Part shown: positions 9,137 to 17,837 of the stretch, one piece after another
Layout: every line of letters starts with the position of its first letter
Numbering within the stretch: the first letter of the stretch is position 1
Assembly: GCA_014800895.1 (NCBI GenBank)
Contig: JAAVFG010000037.1
Location: 1 to 64,000, forward strand
DNA length: 64,000 nucleotides
Source: Bacteroidales bacterium
GTDB taxonomy: Bacteria > Bacteroidota > Bacteroidia > Bacteroidales > Muribaculaceae
Direction of reading: 5' to 3'
Position numbers and translations under genes: made by a program
Notes under the pieces: model-generated
What the model was told of the DNA's origin: nothing
The model's database searches: none
The model's input: the letters and a program-made list of their open reading frames with translations, nothing else

Positions 9137-11178
9137 TATTCAGTCAGAGGTGAATAATCACGGGAGAGACGAAGCATCTGCTCCACATAATTCTCAGGAT
9201 AGGAGATTACGATATCAGTAATCTCTCCGGCAGCGTCATACTCCGGAGTATAGACCGGATTGATAAATCCGCGGTAAGGAGGGATGTCAAGCCCGGAGAA
9301 ACGTTTCAAGACCTCGGCATGAAGTTTCGGATCCACTTTCACCGCATATTTCTGAATGAGATTGTTTCCGGCAGTATAGTCGCCCTCGCTCTTGATACGC
9401 TGTATCTCGGCAAGGAGATTGCCAAATAGCTCGCGCATCTTCGCATAGTCATTGATCTGAACGTAAGTCTTGCCGTTCTTCTTTACCAATTCCACGACAT
9501 CCTTGCCGTTCTTACCCTTCTTCTTTCCATTCTCAAGCACCCATTTCGCTACCAGCTGACGGTTGCGCATATGTGCCTCCTCGATATCATTACCCGGTTC
9601 GATACGGTTGAGCTGGGTCATGAGACCGTTAAGCATGAATTTGTAATATTCCGCCTGATAAGAGTCGGGGTCATCAAGAATACCGAGTTCGAGAAGTTTC
9701 GGATCTGCCACATAATAGAGAGCGAAGAGGTCGGCGCGCGCCTCCTCGAGAGCCGAACCATTCTCCTTAAGCGCATCGGGATCCACACCCGGGAGAAGAC
9801 GTCCTGAGGCATGCCCGAGACATTCATGAAGATCTGTGTGAAGCATGTCGGTGAGGTAGAGATCTTTCTCAAGTCGTTTACGGGTGGGCTCATCTATCAC
9901 GAACTCCTCGTTGAAGCCATTGCCGTGTGACGCCATCTCATAAGCTTCGGTGATATTCTCCAGAGTCACGGACTTTGAACCATGTGCGGCACGAATCCAG
10001 TTGGAGTTGGGGAGATTGATTCCGATAGCGGTAGCCGGGAAAGCATCGCCGGCAAGCATAGCGGCAGTGATTACCTTTGCAGAGACACCTTTTACCTTCT
10101 CTTTGCGGAAACGGGGATCCACCGGAGAGTGATCCTCAAACCACTGGGCGTTGCTTGAGATTTTATTTGTGCGTGAAGATGAAGCGATATTCTTGAAGTT
10201 GACGTATGATTCCCAGGAGCCTGTCATACCCAACGGGTCGCCATAGCTCTCGATGAAACCGTTGACGAAATCTATGTCAGATGCCGTATCCTCCGCCCAA
10301 AGGATAGAGTACTCGTCGAAGAGACGGAGATCGCCTGTGATATAATAATCGATGAGCTTGGTGATATATGCTTTCTGGGCGTCATTCTCCGCCACGCTTT
10401 TCGCCATATCCAGCCAGTAGATAATCTTGGCGATAGCCGGACCATACAGACCGTTGAGATGGTATTTCTCCTCTTTAATCTTGCCATCCTCCTTCACTAC
10501 TTTTGCATTGAGTCCGTAGGAGATGGGAGTGGTGTCGGCGGGATTCTTCAGACCGGCATAAAATTCCTCGACTTCCGCCTGAGTCACACCCTCGCCATAG
10601 AGATTATTTGCAGAATTTACAATCACATCCTGGCTGCCATCCTGATTGACGCGCTTAGCCATCACGGAAGGGTCGAAAATGACCGGGACCAGCACCTCCA
10701 TCATCTCCTCCGCGCTCTGCCCTTTCTTTAGAGGCAGCTTCTCGAGGGGGAGAGCCGCAACCTGTGCCTCAAAGTAACCCTGAGAAAATTCAGGACGGAA
10801 TTTATCAGTAGAATAATGATGATGGATACCGTTGCCAAACCATACCTGCTTGAGATATTTCTCAAAAGCTGCAAATTCTTTCGAATTGCGGTCGGTGGTG
10901 GGTGAGGTATAGACAGCTTCAAGGAGCTGACGGAGCTGAAGATTATATTTGCCGTTCTGATCCCAGAGGATATCGCGTCCCATCTGGGCGGCCTGAGAGA
11001 GATAATAGAGCATCTTTTTCTGCTCTAATGACAAGCGATGAAACTCGGGCACTTCATAACGAAGCACCTCGATATCGGCAAAACGGTCGACATGATAATT
11101 GAAGGTCTTATCAACGACCGCACCGGAATTTAAAACAGTCATACTACCGATGATTAATGTCGGAATGAATTTTTTCAT
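9136..11178 (-). CDS. Dipeptidyl peptidase III (M49 zinc peptidase)
   Basis: M49 enzymes remove dipeptides from the N-terminus of oligopeptides. The zinc motif is HECLGH at residues 451-456, with the third ligand in EEARAD (Glu479). Length is 680, normal for the bacterial family. The bacterial enzyme has a HEXXGH form where human DPP III has HEXXXGH. The N-terminus looks like a weak signal peptide, so it may be periplasmic, but there is no lipobox. Homologues are often mislabelled as dihydrofolate reductase in databases; nothing here resembles a DHFR fold. It lies 80 bp downstream of the methyltransferase gene and overlaps the AlkD-like gene. Confidence 0.9.
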   Translation of the reverse strand: MKKFIPTLIIGSMTVLNSGAVVDKTFNYHVDRFADIEVLRYEVPEFHRLSLEQKKMLYYLSQAAQMGRDILWDQNGKYNLQLRQLLEAVYTSPTTDRNSKEFAAFEKYLKQVWFGNGIHHHYSTDKFRPEFSQGYFEAQVAALPLEKLPLKKGQSAEEMMEVLVPVIFDPSVMAKRVNQDGSQDVIVNSANNLYGEGVTQAEVEEFYAGLKNPADTTPISYGLNAKVVKEDGKIKEEKYHLNGLYGPAIAKIIYWLDMAKSVAENDAQKAYITKLIDYYITGDLRLFDEYSILWAEDTASDIDFVNGFIESYGDPLGMTGSWESYVNFKNIASSSRTNKISSNAQWFEDHSPVDPRFRKEKVKGVSAKVITAAMLAGDAFPATAIGINLPNSNWIRAAHGSKSVTLENITEAYEMASHGNGFNEEFVIDEPTRKRLEKDLYLTDMLHTDLHECLGHASGRLLPGVDPDALKENGSALEEARADLFALYYVADPKLLELGILDDPDSYQAEYYKFMLNGLMTQLNRIEPGNDIEEAHMRNRQLVAKWVLENGKKKGKNGKDVVELVKKNGKTYVQINDYAKMRELFGNLLAEIQRIKSEGDYTAGNNLIQKYAVKVDPKLHAEVLKRFSGLDIPPYRGFINPVYTPEYDAAGEITDIVISYPENYVEQMLRLSRDYSPLTE

Positions 11179-11258
11179 GAAGTCTTCTATTATTTTAGAG
11201 GAGTATTATATTTAGGGATTACGTTGCCTTTTATATTAAGAGGAATCAGATTGAAGCA

Positions 11259-12443
11259 TTATTCGACATATAGCACCAATCCCTTCAGATATTCTCCCTC
11301 GGGATGAGAGATATCCACAGGATGATCCGCGGGCTGGGAGAGCTGATGAAGTATTCTCACTTTCCTTCCCGATTTTGCCGCCGCGCTGAATACCGCCAGA
11401 CGGAACATCTCCTTGGTGATAGCCTGAGAGCATGAGAAGGTGAAGAGGATACCACCGGATTTAATCTTCTCGAAAGCTTTGCCATTCAATTTGCGATAAC
11501 CGATCAGTCCATTCTTGATTGCCGAGCGATGTTTGGCAAAAGCCGGAGGGTCAAGAATGATGAGGTCATACTTATCCTTCTCCATATCGGCAAGGAATTT
11601 GAAGGCATCTGTATCGTGGGTGGTATGGCGGGGATCATTCGGGAAGTTCAGATCTATGTTGGCATCGGTCAGAGCCACAGCCTTGGAGGATGAATCGACA
11701 GATTCCACTGATTTCGCGCCGCCACGCATGGCATAGACAGAGAAACCGCCGGTATAACAGAACATATTGAGCACCTTGCGGTCTTTAGCGAATTTCTCAA
11801 GCAGGGCCCGGTTCTCGCGCTGATCCACAAAGAAACCGGTCTTCTGACCCTTCAGCCAGTCGATATTAAACTGCAGACCGTTCTCGAGGGCGATATTTCC
11901 GTCGTAGCTGCCGATGAGATACTCATTGGTAGCGTCAAGCTGAGCCTTATAGGGAAGGGTGGTCTCCGACTTGTAATAGACGTTACGGATCTTAGCCTCC
12001 GGGATAAGTGTCAGCGCATCCGCCACTTTCCTGCGGGCGAAGTGCATACCGGGAGAATGAGCCTGCACTACGGCAGTGTCGCCATAGATATCCACCACGA
12101 GTCCCGGAAGAAAATCTCCTTCGCCATGCACGAGACGGAAACAGTTGTTGTCAGCTCGGATCAGACCCAAAGCCTGACGGAGAGCGAAGGCGTTGCGGAG
12201 GCGACGCTCAAAGAAATCCTCGGAGAGACGGTCGGTACCGAATTCAAGGATACGCACGGCGATGGAGCCGATCTGGTAATGTCCCGTGCCCAAAACATTT
12301 CCCTTTGAGTCAGTAACCACTACCTCTTCTCCTTCCTCTACATCTTTGGGGAGAGAAGCGATAGCCCCCGAGAAAACCCAGGGATGATGGCGAAGGAGCG
12401 ACTCCTCCTTACCCGGCTTAAGCCGTATAGTCTTATTATTCAT
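11259..12443 (-). CDS. rlmI: RlmI-like class I SAM-dependent rRNA (cytosine) methyltransferase
   Basis: The 394-residue protein starts with a PUA domain (IRLKPGKEESLLRHHPWVFSGAI and the following about 70 residues). A RlmI-type middle domain follows. The C-terminal Rossmann methyltransferase has the SAM-binding segment VLNMFCYTGGFSVYAMRGGA, the acidic loop VESVDSS and the catalytic-region motif LIILDPPAFAK. RlmI of E. coli makes m5C1962 in 23S rRNA; the same target here is by family only. The FSCSQAIT segment carries the conserved cysteine expected of m5C enzymes. It follows rseP by 15 bp on the same strand. Confidence 0.85.
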   Translation of the reverse strand: MNNKTIRLKPGKEESLLRHHPWVFSGAIASLPKDVEEGEEVVVTDSKGNVLGTGHYQIGSIAVRILEFGTDRLSEDFFERRLRNAFALRQALGLIRADNNCFRLVHGEGDFLPGLVVDIYGDTAVVQAHSPGMHFARRKVADALTLIPEAKIRNVYYKSETTLPYKAQLDATNEYLIGSYDGNIALENGLQFNIDWLKGQKTGFFVDQRENRALLEKFAKDRKVLNMFCYTGGFSVYAMRGGAKSVESVDSSSKAVALTDANIDLNFPNDPRHTTHDTDAFKFLADMEKDKYDLIILDPPAFAKHRSAIKNGLIGYRKLNGKAFEKIKSGGILFTFSCSQAITKEMFRLAVFSAAAKSGRKVRILHQLSQPADHPVDISHPEGEYLKGLVLYVE

Positions 12444-12458
12444 AGATTGAAAACTTTC

Positions 12459-13829
12459 TTATTTAAAGAGACGCACGATATCCATTCCGTTAGCATAGAG
12501 CAGCAGGAGGATGAGAAGCACCATTCCGGTCATCTGTGCATATTCAAGAAATTTATCACTCGGCTTGCGACCTGTCACGACCTCATACAGGAGGAAGAGG
12601 ACATGACCGCCATCCAGAGCCGGGATAGGGAGAATATTCATGAAAGCCAAAGCCACGGAGAGGAAAGCCGCGATATTCCAGAAAGCAATCCAATTCCATT
12701 TTTCAGGGAATATAGCACCTAAAGAGCCGAACCCCCCGATAGAGTTGGCGCCCTCCTTGGTGAATACCATTTTCATTGACTTGGCGTAAGCGGTCAGTTT
12801 ATCAGTGCCCATCTCTATTCCGCGTGGAACGGACTGAAGCAGAGAATAGTTGATTTCCTTACTATTGAAGAAAGCGGAAGGATCGATCTCCAATCCAATA
12901 CCCATCTTGGAAGATGAGGAAAGTTTCACGGGGAGAGTCAGAGTATCGAGACGGTTTTCGGTCATACGGGTGAAAGTGACATTCACCGTCTGATCGTCAT
13001 GTCCGGCGAGATTCTTCTGGAAATCGAGGATAGAGGGTGTGGCGACGGAATCAATGGCAATAAAAGTGTCGCCCTCCTTTATGCCTGCCTTAGCCGCGCC
13101 TTCGCCCGGCATAAGCTGAGTGACACGCGCCGGGAAACGATAAGCGAAGAATGCTATTGAGGCCGTATCGCTCTTCGCCTCCTGCTCGATATTGAAAATG
13201 AATTTCTCAGGGATATTGATGTCCACCTCCTTGCCATCACGAAGCACGGTGACTTTCTTCGCCTGCATCATCTTCATGAAAGCATCCGCAGGGCGATCAA
13301 GAGCCTCGCCGTCAGCCTTCACAGGTATATCGCCGTTATGAAAACCGATTTTGCGCGCCTCACCGGAAAACTCCATACCCATACGCGCCTCATTCATCGG
13401 TACATATTTCTCGCCGGTGGCGTAAACTATACCGGCATAGATGATAATGGCGAGAAGGAAATTGAAGAGCACTCCTGCAATCATGACAAGCAGACGCTGC
13501 CATGCCGGTTTGGATCGGAACTCCCACGGCTGAGGCTCCTTCTTTAATTGCTCCGTATCCATCGACTCATCCACCATTCCGGCTATCTTGCAATAGCCAC
13601 CCAGGGGAAGCCAGCCGATACCATACTCCGTATCTCCCCAGAAGGAATTTTTCTTCTTGCTCTTCGGTTTCCATTTGAAGAGAGACTTCCATGGGTCGAA
13701 GAAGATATAGAATTTCTCCACTTTTATCCCGAAGATACGGGCAAAAAGGAAATGACCGAACTCATGAATTATCACAAGGATGGCAAAGGCTAAAATGAGC
13801 TGTGCCGCTTTTATGAGGAATGTTTCCAC
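12459..13829 (-). CDS. rseP: RIP metalloprotease RseP (site-2 protease)
   Basis: An intramembrane zinc protease of 456 residues. The active site HEFGH is at residues 22-26 in the first membrane helix. The second zinc site lies in the C-terminal helix (NILPIPALDGGHV). One or two PDZ domains fill the periplasmic middle (for example VTQLMPGEGAAKAGIKEGDTFIAID). RseP cuts membrane-bound anti-sigma factors and remnant signal peptides. It lies downstream of dxr, a gene order common in bacteria where lipid and isoprenoid genes cluster with rseP. The 80-bp gap before it holds no clear promoter, so co-transcription is likely. Confidence 0.93.
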   Translation of the reverse strand: METFLIKAAQLILAFAILVIIHEFGHFLFARIFGIKVEKFYIFFDPWKSLFKWKPKSKKKNSFWGDTEYGIGWLPLGGYCKIAGMVDESMDTEQLKKEPQPWEFRSKPAWQRLLVMIAGVLFNFLLAIIIYAGIVYATGEKYVPMNEARMGMEFSGEARKIGFHNGDIPVKADGEALDRPADAFMKMMQAKKVTVLRDGKEVDINIPEKFIFNIEQEAKSDTASIAFFAYRFPARVTQLMPGEGAAKAGIKEGDTFIAIDSVATPSILDFQKNLAGHDDQTVNVTFTRMTENRLDTLTLPVKLSSSSKMGIGLEIDPSAFFNSKEINYSLLQSVPRGIEMGTDKLTAYAKSMKMVFTKEGANSIGGFGSLGAIFPEKWNWIAFWNIAAFLSVALAFMNILPIPALDGGHVLFLLYEVVTGRKPSDKFLEYAQMTGMVLLILLLLYANGMDIVRLFK

Positions 13830-13909
13830 TTTCTATCTCTTTCTTTCTTATTATTATAAATGTATATATGCACGGAGTATAAATAAAGGTGCATCAATAG
13901 AAATAACGG

Positions 13910-15070
13910 TTATAGATATTTCTTTATTTTCTCTTCCGCTATCCGGAGTGCCTCCGCATTTGTGGCTACAAGATCTTCGAGGTTCACATCTCTTATGAAG
14001 GGAGTGGCATCCATCACATCCCTGACCAGTCGGGGCATATAAACAAATCTTATCTTCTCATGCAGGAAGGCATCGACAGCCGTTTCATTGGCGGCATTCA
14101 GAATGCAGGGCATATTCCCCCCCTCTTCAATAGCTTCAAAGGCAAGCTTGAGCAGCGGAAATTTGTCGTAATCCGGCGCTTCAAAAGTAAGGGAGGCGTA
14201 TTGGCTGAGTGTCAGCCCGGCGCGAGGGGAGGGGAGACGGTCGGGATAGCCGAGCGCCAGCGATATAGGGATGCGCATATCGGGAGTTCCCAACTGAGCT
14301 TTTATCGATCCGTCAACAAATTCCACCATCGAATGAACGATCGACTGAGGATGCACCACAATCTCAATATCCTTTGGCTGGAAATCAAAAAGCCAGCGAG
14401 CCTCAATCATCTCAAAACCCTTATTCATCATAGAAGCGGAATCGATAGTGACTTTTGCCCCCATCGACCAGTTGGGATGACGCAAAGCATCGGCGACAGT
14501 AACATTTTCCAGCTCTCCCAGATTCTTGGTGCGGAAAGGACCTCCCGAAGCTGTAAGTATAATTTTTGAAGCCTGTGCCCGGGTCTCACCCATAAGGCAT
14601 TGAAAGATAGCGGAATGTTCGCTGTCTACAGGAAGAATTTCAGCGCGATACTCTTTTAGAAGGCGGGTGATAACCTCTCCGGCGACCACCAATGTCTCCT
14701 TGTTGGCGAGTGCAATTCTTTTTTCAGCTTTGATAGCATTGATAGTGGGTATCAAGCCGCTGTAGCCGACCATTGCCGTGACAACAGTATCAACCTCAGG
14801 CATGGCAGCCGCTTCAGCTATGGCATCTGCACCCGCCTCAACTGTTACATTGGTATCTTTAAGTGCATCCCTGAGCATAGGCAGATACTCCTCCTCGCCG
14901 ATCACAACCTTTACAGGACTAAAGCGTTTCGCCTGCTCGGCAAGTAATTGCCAGTTGCGGCGCGCAGTCAGGACGGTTGCCGCCAGGATATCCGGATTTT
15001 CCGATATGATGTCAAGAGTCTGGGTGCCGATACTTCCGGTGCTTCCCAGAATAGCTATATTTCTCTTCAT
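13910..15070 (-). CDS. dxr: 1-deoxy-D-xylulose-5-phosphate reductoisomerase
   Basis: Dxr converts DXP to methylerythritol phosphate with NADPH, the second step of the MEP isoprenoid pathway. The N-terminal NADPH loop is GSTGSIGTQTL. The metal and substrate site is around LPVDSEHSAIFQ and the flexible-loop region around SMGAKVTIDSASMMNKGFEMIEA. I chose the ATG at 15070, which gives the canonical MKRNIAILGSTGSIG start; an ATG at 15106 would add 12 unlikely residues and overlap the gene upstream. Another MEP enzyme, ispH, is at 56177. Confidence 0.95.
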   Translation of the reverse strand: MKRNIAILGSTGSIGTQTLDIISENPDILAATVLTARRNWQLLAEQAKRFSPVKVVIGEEEYLPMLRDALKDTNVTVEAGADAIAEAAAMPEVDTVVTAMVGYSGLIPTINAIKAEKRIALANKETLVVAGEVITRLLKEYRAEILPVDSEHSAIFQCLMGETRAQASKIILTASGGPFRTKNLGELENVTVADALRHPNWSMGAKVTIDSASMMNKGFEMIEARWLFDFQPKDIEIVVHPQSIVHSMVEFVDGSIKAQLGTPDMRIPISLALGYPDRLPSPRAGLTLSQYASLTFEAPDYDKFPLLKLAFEAIEEGGNMPCILNAANETAVDAFLHEKIRFVYMPRLVRDVMDATPFIRDVNLEDLVATNAEALRIAEEKIKKYL

Positions 15071-15102
15071 ATGATATTCATTATTAATTTCCCCTGCAGC
15101 CA

Positions 15103-15996
15103 TCACTTTCCCCTCGGGGCGTCAAAACTGTTCTCCTGTCCGAAGAGTTCCTCCTCATGAGTGATCTCTGATTCATGAATGAAATTATAAGGGATCACCG
15201 GGAGAGTATTATGCCACATTCTAATATCCAATAATCTTTTCCCAAACTTATCAGGGGAGGGGGCTGCGGCGATAATCTGTCCTGCGTCCACGTTCTCACC
15301 CATAGAAACGAGAGGCACGCCCATGCCGGCATATCTGGAGACAAACCCGCGGGAATGTTGTATAATTGCCACATATCCTTTCTCCCTGCGTGAGAAATAT
15401 ACGGCGATGACCGTGCCATCGGCAATGCTCAGCACCTGCGAATCGGAAGGGATAACGACGATACCGATATAAGAGTCTTTAGAAGAGGAAAGAAATATTC
15501 CGGCATCTGCGGGATTTGAGAAAAACATCCCTTCGGCAGCCAGAGGGGCGAGGACAGAGATATTGAAACGCTCCTGCTCCTCCATACGCGCCACAAATTT
15601 ACGTTCCCTTTCAGTCGGGAGCATCAAAGTGTCCTTTATATGGTGTATGGAATCGGGAGCCACGGGAGGAACAGAGTCGGAAGCCACACGAGAGATATCA
15701 GTGACACGAAGATAATTATCGATAAATCTCTGATTGGTCTCATATACCTCCCTTAGAGAATCAAGACGCAGGATATTGTCTTCGGTAGCCGCCCGCTGGT
15801 CCTCTTTAAGATAGCCCGGCAGGAGAGTATGCAGAGGAGTAAAGAAGACGATGAGCGCACCTCCAAAGAGGGAAGCGATAATAAAAAGAATAGAAAAGAG
15901 AGCCACTTTCCATATCGGCGAGGTTCGGTCGGCAATAGTGGAAAGGCTGGATACGGATTCTATTTTAATTCTTATTTTCCTCTTATTTAGCGCCAT
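15103..15996 (-). CDS. M23/LytM-family protein, apparently catalytically degenerate
   Basis: The 297-residue protein has a basic N-terminus, one membrane helix at about 30-55 and a periplasmic stretch that is probably coiled. A C-terminal LytM beta-sheet domain has the recognisable core SIADGTVIAVYFSRREKGYVAIIQHSRGFVSRYAGM. Active M23 enzymes need a first HxxxD and a last HxH zinc motif. Here the first histidine position has no match, and the HLHFEI-type strand reads LLDIRMWHN. This looks like a non-enzymatic LytM protein of the EnvC/NlpD kind that activates amidases, which is inference. It heads the operon with dxr and rseP. Confidence 0.75.
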   Translation of the reverse strand: MALNKRKIRIKIESVSSLSTIADRTSPIWKVALFSILFIIASLFGGALIVFFTPLHTLLPGYLKEDQRAATEDNILRLDSLREVYETNQRFIDNYLRVTDISRVASDSVPPVAPDSIHHIKDTLMLPTERERKFVARMEEQERFNISVLAPLAAEGMFFSNPADAGIFLSSSKDSYIGIVVIPSDSQVLSIADGTVIAVYFSRREKGYVAIIQHSRGFVSRYAGMGVPLVSMGENVDAGQIIAAAPSPDKFGKRLLDIRMWHNTLPVIPYNFIHESEITHEEELFGQENSFDAPRGK

Positions 15997-16403
15997 TCTT
16001 CAAAGCGAAAATTAGACTAAAAATGGTAGAAATGGTTGATTTATTTTGCAGATTGGCAAAAATATGCTAATTTTGCCTCCTGAAACTTACCAATGCCATA
16101 AAATTATGACTCAAAATTAGTCAAAATATATGGAATGGTAAAGATTCAGATTAAACTTTTTGAAGAGTAATTAACTCAAAAATAGTGAAAGTCTGAGAGA
16201 AGCGAGAGGAAAATAGAGAAAAAAGAAGAAAAAAAGTTATTTTCCAAATCATTGAAATAAAGCTGGTTAAATCAAATGTTGATAAAAAATTAGAAAAAAA
16301 GAGATATTTGCTGAAACCAAAAAAAAGTTTTGAATGTTAAAGATGTATAATTCCACCGAACGGAATTGACAACGCAAATAATAATTTTTAAGTAATAATT
16401 TTT
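15997..16403. other. AT-rich divergent intergenic region and probable long ompA leader
   Basis: 407 bp without a credible gene. It holds the promoter at 16045-16075 and a weaker one (GTTG at 16278-16281, 21 nt, GATATTTG at 16303-16310). There are two related segments starting ACTCAAAA (16109-16128 and 16174-16192) and a small hairpin AATTCC-N7-GGAATT at 16349-16367. If the first promoter is used, the ompA mRNA has a leader of about 325 nt. Confidence 0.5.
16045..16075 (+). promoter_or_regulatory. Bacteroidetes-type promoter upstream of the OmpA gene
   Basis: TTTG (16045-16048), 19 nt, TAATTTTG (16068-16075): an exact consensus match on the plus strand. The predicted start near 16079 lies about 325 nt before the ompA ATG. 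Confidence 0.65.
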
Positions 16404-17624
16404 ATGAAAGCTAAGAATCTTTACTACGCAATGGCAGTTGCAGGCGCGCTCGCAGTAGCAGCACCCGCTAACGCACAGGATGTTTTCGTGGATGAGGCCA
16501 CAACAGTGACTGAGTTCACTTGCGACAACACCAGCCACTATTTCTCAAACTGGCGCAACAACTGGTTTATCGAGTTGAGCGCAGGTATCACACAGCCTTT
16601 CGTTGAGCGCAAGCACGTGGCAGTTGTAGATCGTCAGAAGATGACTGCACAGTACGGCTTCGGTTTCGGCCGCTGGGTATCTCCCTATGTAGGTTTCCGC
16701 ATCAAGGCAATGGGCGGTGCTCTTCACTGGGATTCATACGAGTGGACTCGTGCAAAACACGCACAGCTTCAGGCAGAGTTGATGTGGGATATGTTCAACT
16801 CAATCAAGGGTGTTAACGATAACCGCGTATTCTCTCTTATACCTTTCGTAGGTCTTGGTGGCGACGCTATGTGGGATCTACGCAACAGCCAGGGCAATAT
16901 GTTCGTTAAGGGTGAGAACACCATCAACGACTGGAAGAGCTACAAGCGTGTAGTATGGACACTCCCTGTATCAGCAGGTCTTCAGTTCCGCTTCCGTCTT
17001 TGCGAGTATGTAGATTTCTTCGCTGAGGCACGTGCTTCATTCTACGGTGACAACTGGAACGGTATCGCACAGGGTCCTTCTATCGAGGCTAACGTATCAG
17101 TAATGGGTGGTTTCAACATCAACGTTGGTGGCCGCAACTGGAACAAGTTCAACCAGTGTGAGTATGTATCTCAGATCGCCGCTCTCAACGGTCAGGTTAA
17201 CGACCTCCGCGCTGAGCTCCTCGCTTGTGGCGCAACTGTAGCAGCTCTTCAGGCACAGCTTCCTTGCCCCGAGCCCGTTGTACAGAAAGATTGTGCAAAC
17301 GCTCCTCTCATGTCAACTGTACGCTTCACTATCAACTCTGCTAAGATCATGCCTACAGAGGAAGTGAACATCTACAACATGGCTGAGTGGCTTAAGGCTA
17401 ACCCCAACGAGAAGGTAATGGTTGTTGGTTACGCTGATAAGGATACAGGTACAGCTGAGTACAACCTCCAGCTCTCTGAGAAACGTGCTAACGCTGTTGC
17501 TGACGCCCTCATCAACAACTACGGTATCGACGCTAACCGCCTCACTGTTAAGTATGATGGTTCTGATGTTCAGCCCTACAGCACTAACGACTGGAACCGT
17601 ATCGTAATCTTCACTCAGAAGTAA
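16404..17624 (+). CDS. OmpA-family outer-membrane protein
   Basis: The 406-residue protein has a clear signal peptide (AMAVAGAL core, ANAQD cleavage). An N-terminal beta-barrel of about 230 residues follows, then a short coiled segment (QIAALNGQVNDLRAELLA). The C-terminal OmpA peptidoglycan-binding domain starts near STVRFTINSAKI and contains VVGYADKDTGTAEYNLQLSEKRA. Such proteins are abundant structural porin-like anchors in Bacteroidales. The codon choice (CGT/CGC for Arg, AAG for Lys, AAC for Asn) is more biased than its neighbours and suggests very high expression. A strong terminator follows, so it is monocistronic. Confidence 0.92.
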   Translation: MKAKNLYYAMAVAGALAVAAPANAQDVFVDEATTVTEFTCDNTSHYFSNWRNNWFIELSAGITQPFVERKHVAVVDRQKMTAQYGFGFGRWVSPYVGFRIKAMGGALHWDSYEWTRAKHAQLQAELMWDMFNSIKGVNDNRVFSLIPFVGLGGDAMWDLRNSQGNMFVKGENTINDWKSYKRVVWTLPVSAGLQFRFRLCEYVDFFAEARASFYGDNWNGIAQGPSIEANVSVMGGFNINVGGRNWNKFNQCEYVSQIAALNGQVNDLRAELLACGATVAALQAQLPCPEPVVQKDCANAPLMSTVRFTINSAKIMPTEEVNIYNMAEWLKANPNEKVMVVGYADKDTGTAEYNLQLSEKRANAVADALINNYGIDANRLTVKYDGSDVQPYSTNDWNRIVIFTQK

Positions 17625-17649
17625 GATAATTCTAAAAATAATATAGGAG

Positions 17650-17676
17650 AAGGCTTCCCCATCCGGGGGAGCCTTT
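17650..17676 (+). terminator. Terminator of the OmpA gene
   Basis: AAGGCTTCCCC pairs with GGGGGAGCCTT (one G-T wobble) around a short loop and is followed by TTCTGCTTTT. It lies 26 bp after the ompA stop. Confidence 0.85.
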
Positions 17677-17700
17677 TCTGCTTTTAAACATATTATTTTT

Positions 17701-17732
17701 TTTGCTTATCCGCAGAATATACTGTAGATTTG
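17701..17732 (+). promoter_or_regulatory. Bacteroidetes-type promoter of gdhA
   Basis: TTTG at 17701-17704, 20-nt spacer, TAGATTTG at 17725-17732, an exact consensus match. The start should be near 17736, leaving a leader of about 100 nt before the gdhA ATG. Confidence 0.8.
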
Positions 17733-17837
17733 TAATACAGAAAAATCGGAGCTAACCGATGAATCTGTACCATGAAATCACATATACAGAAATTTCAATT
17801 AGTTATATAAGACCTATAAATCTAAATACTATTACAC

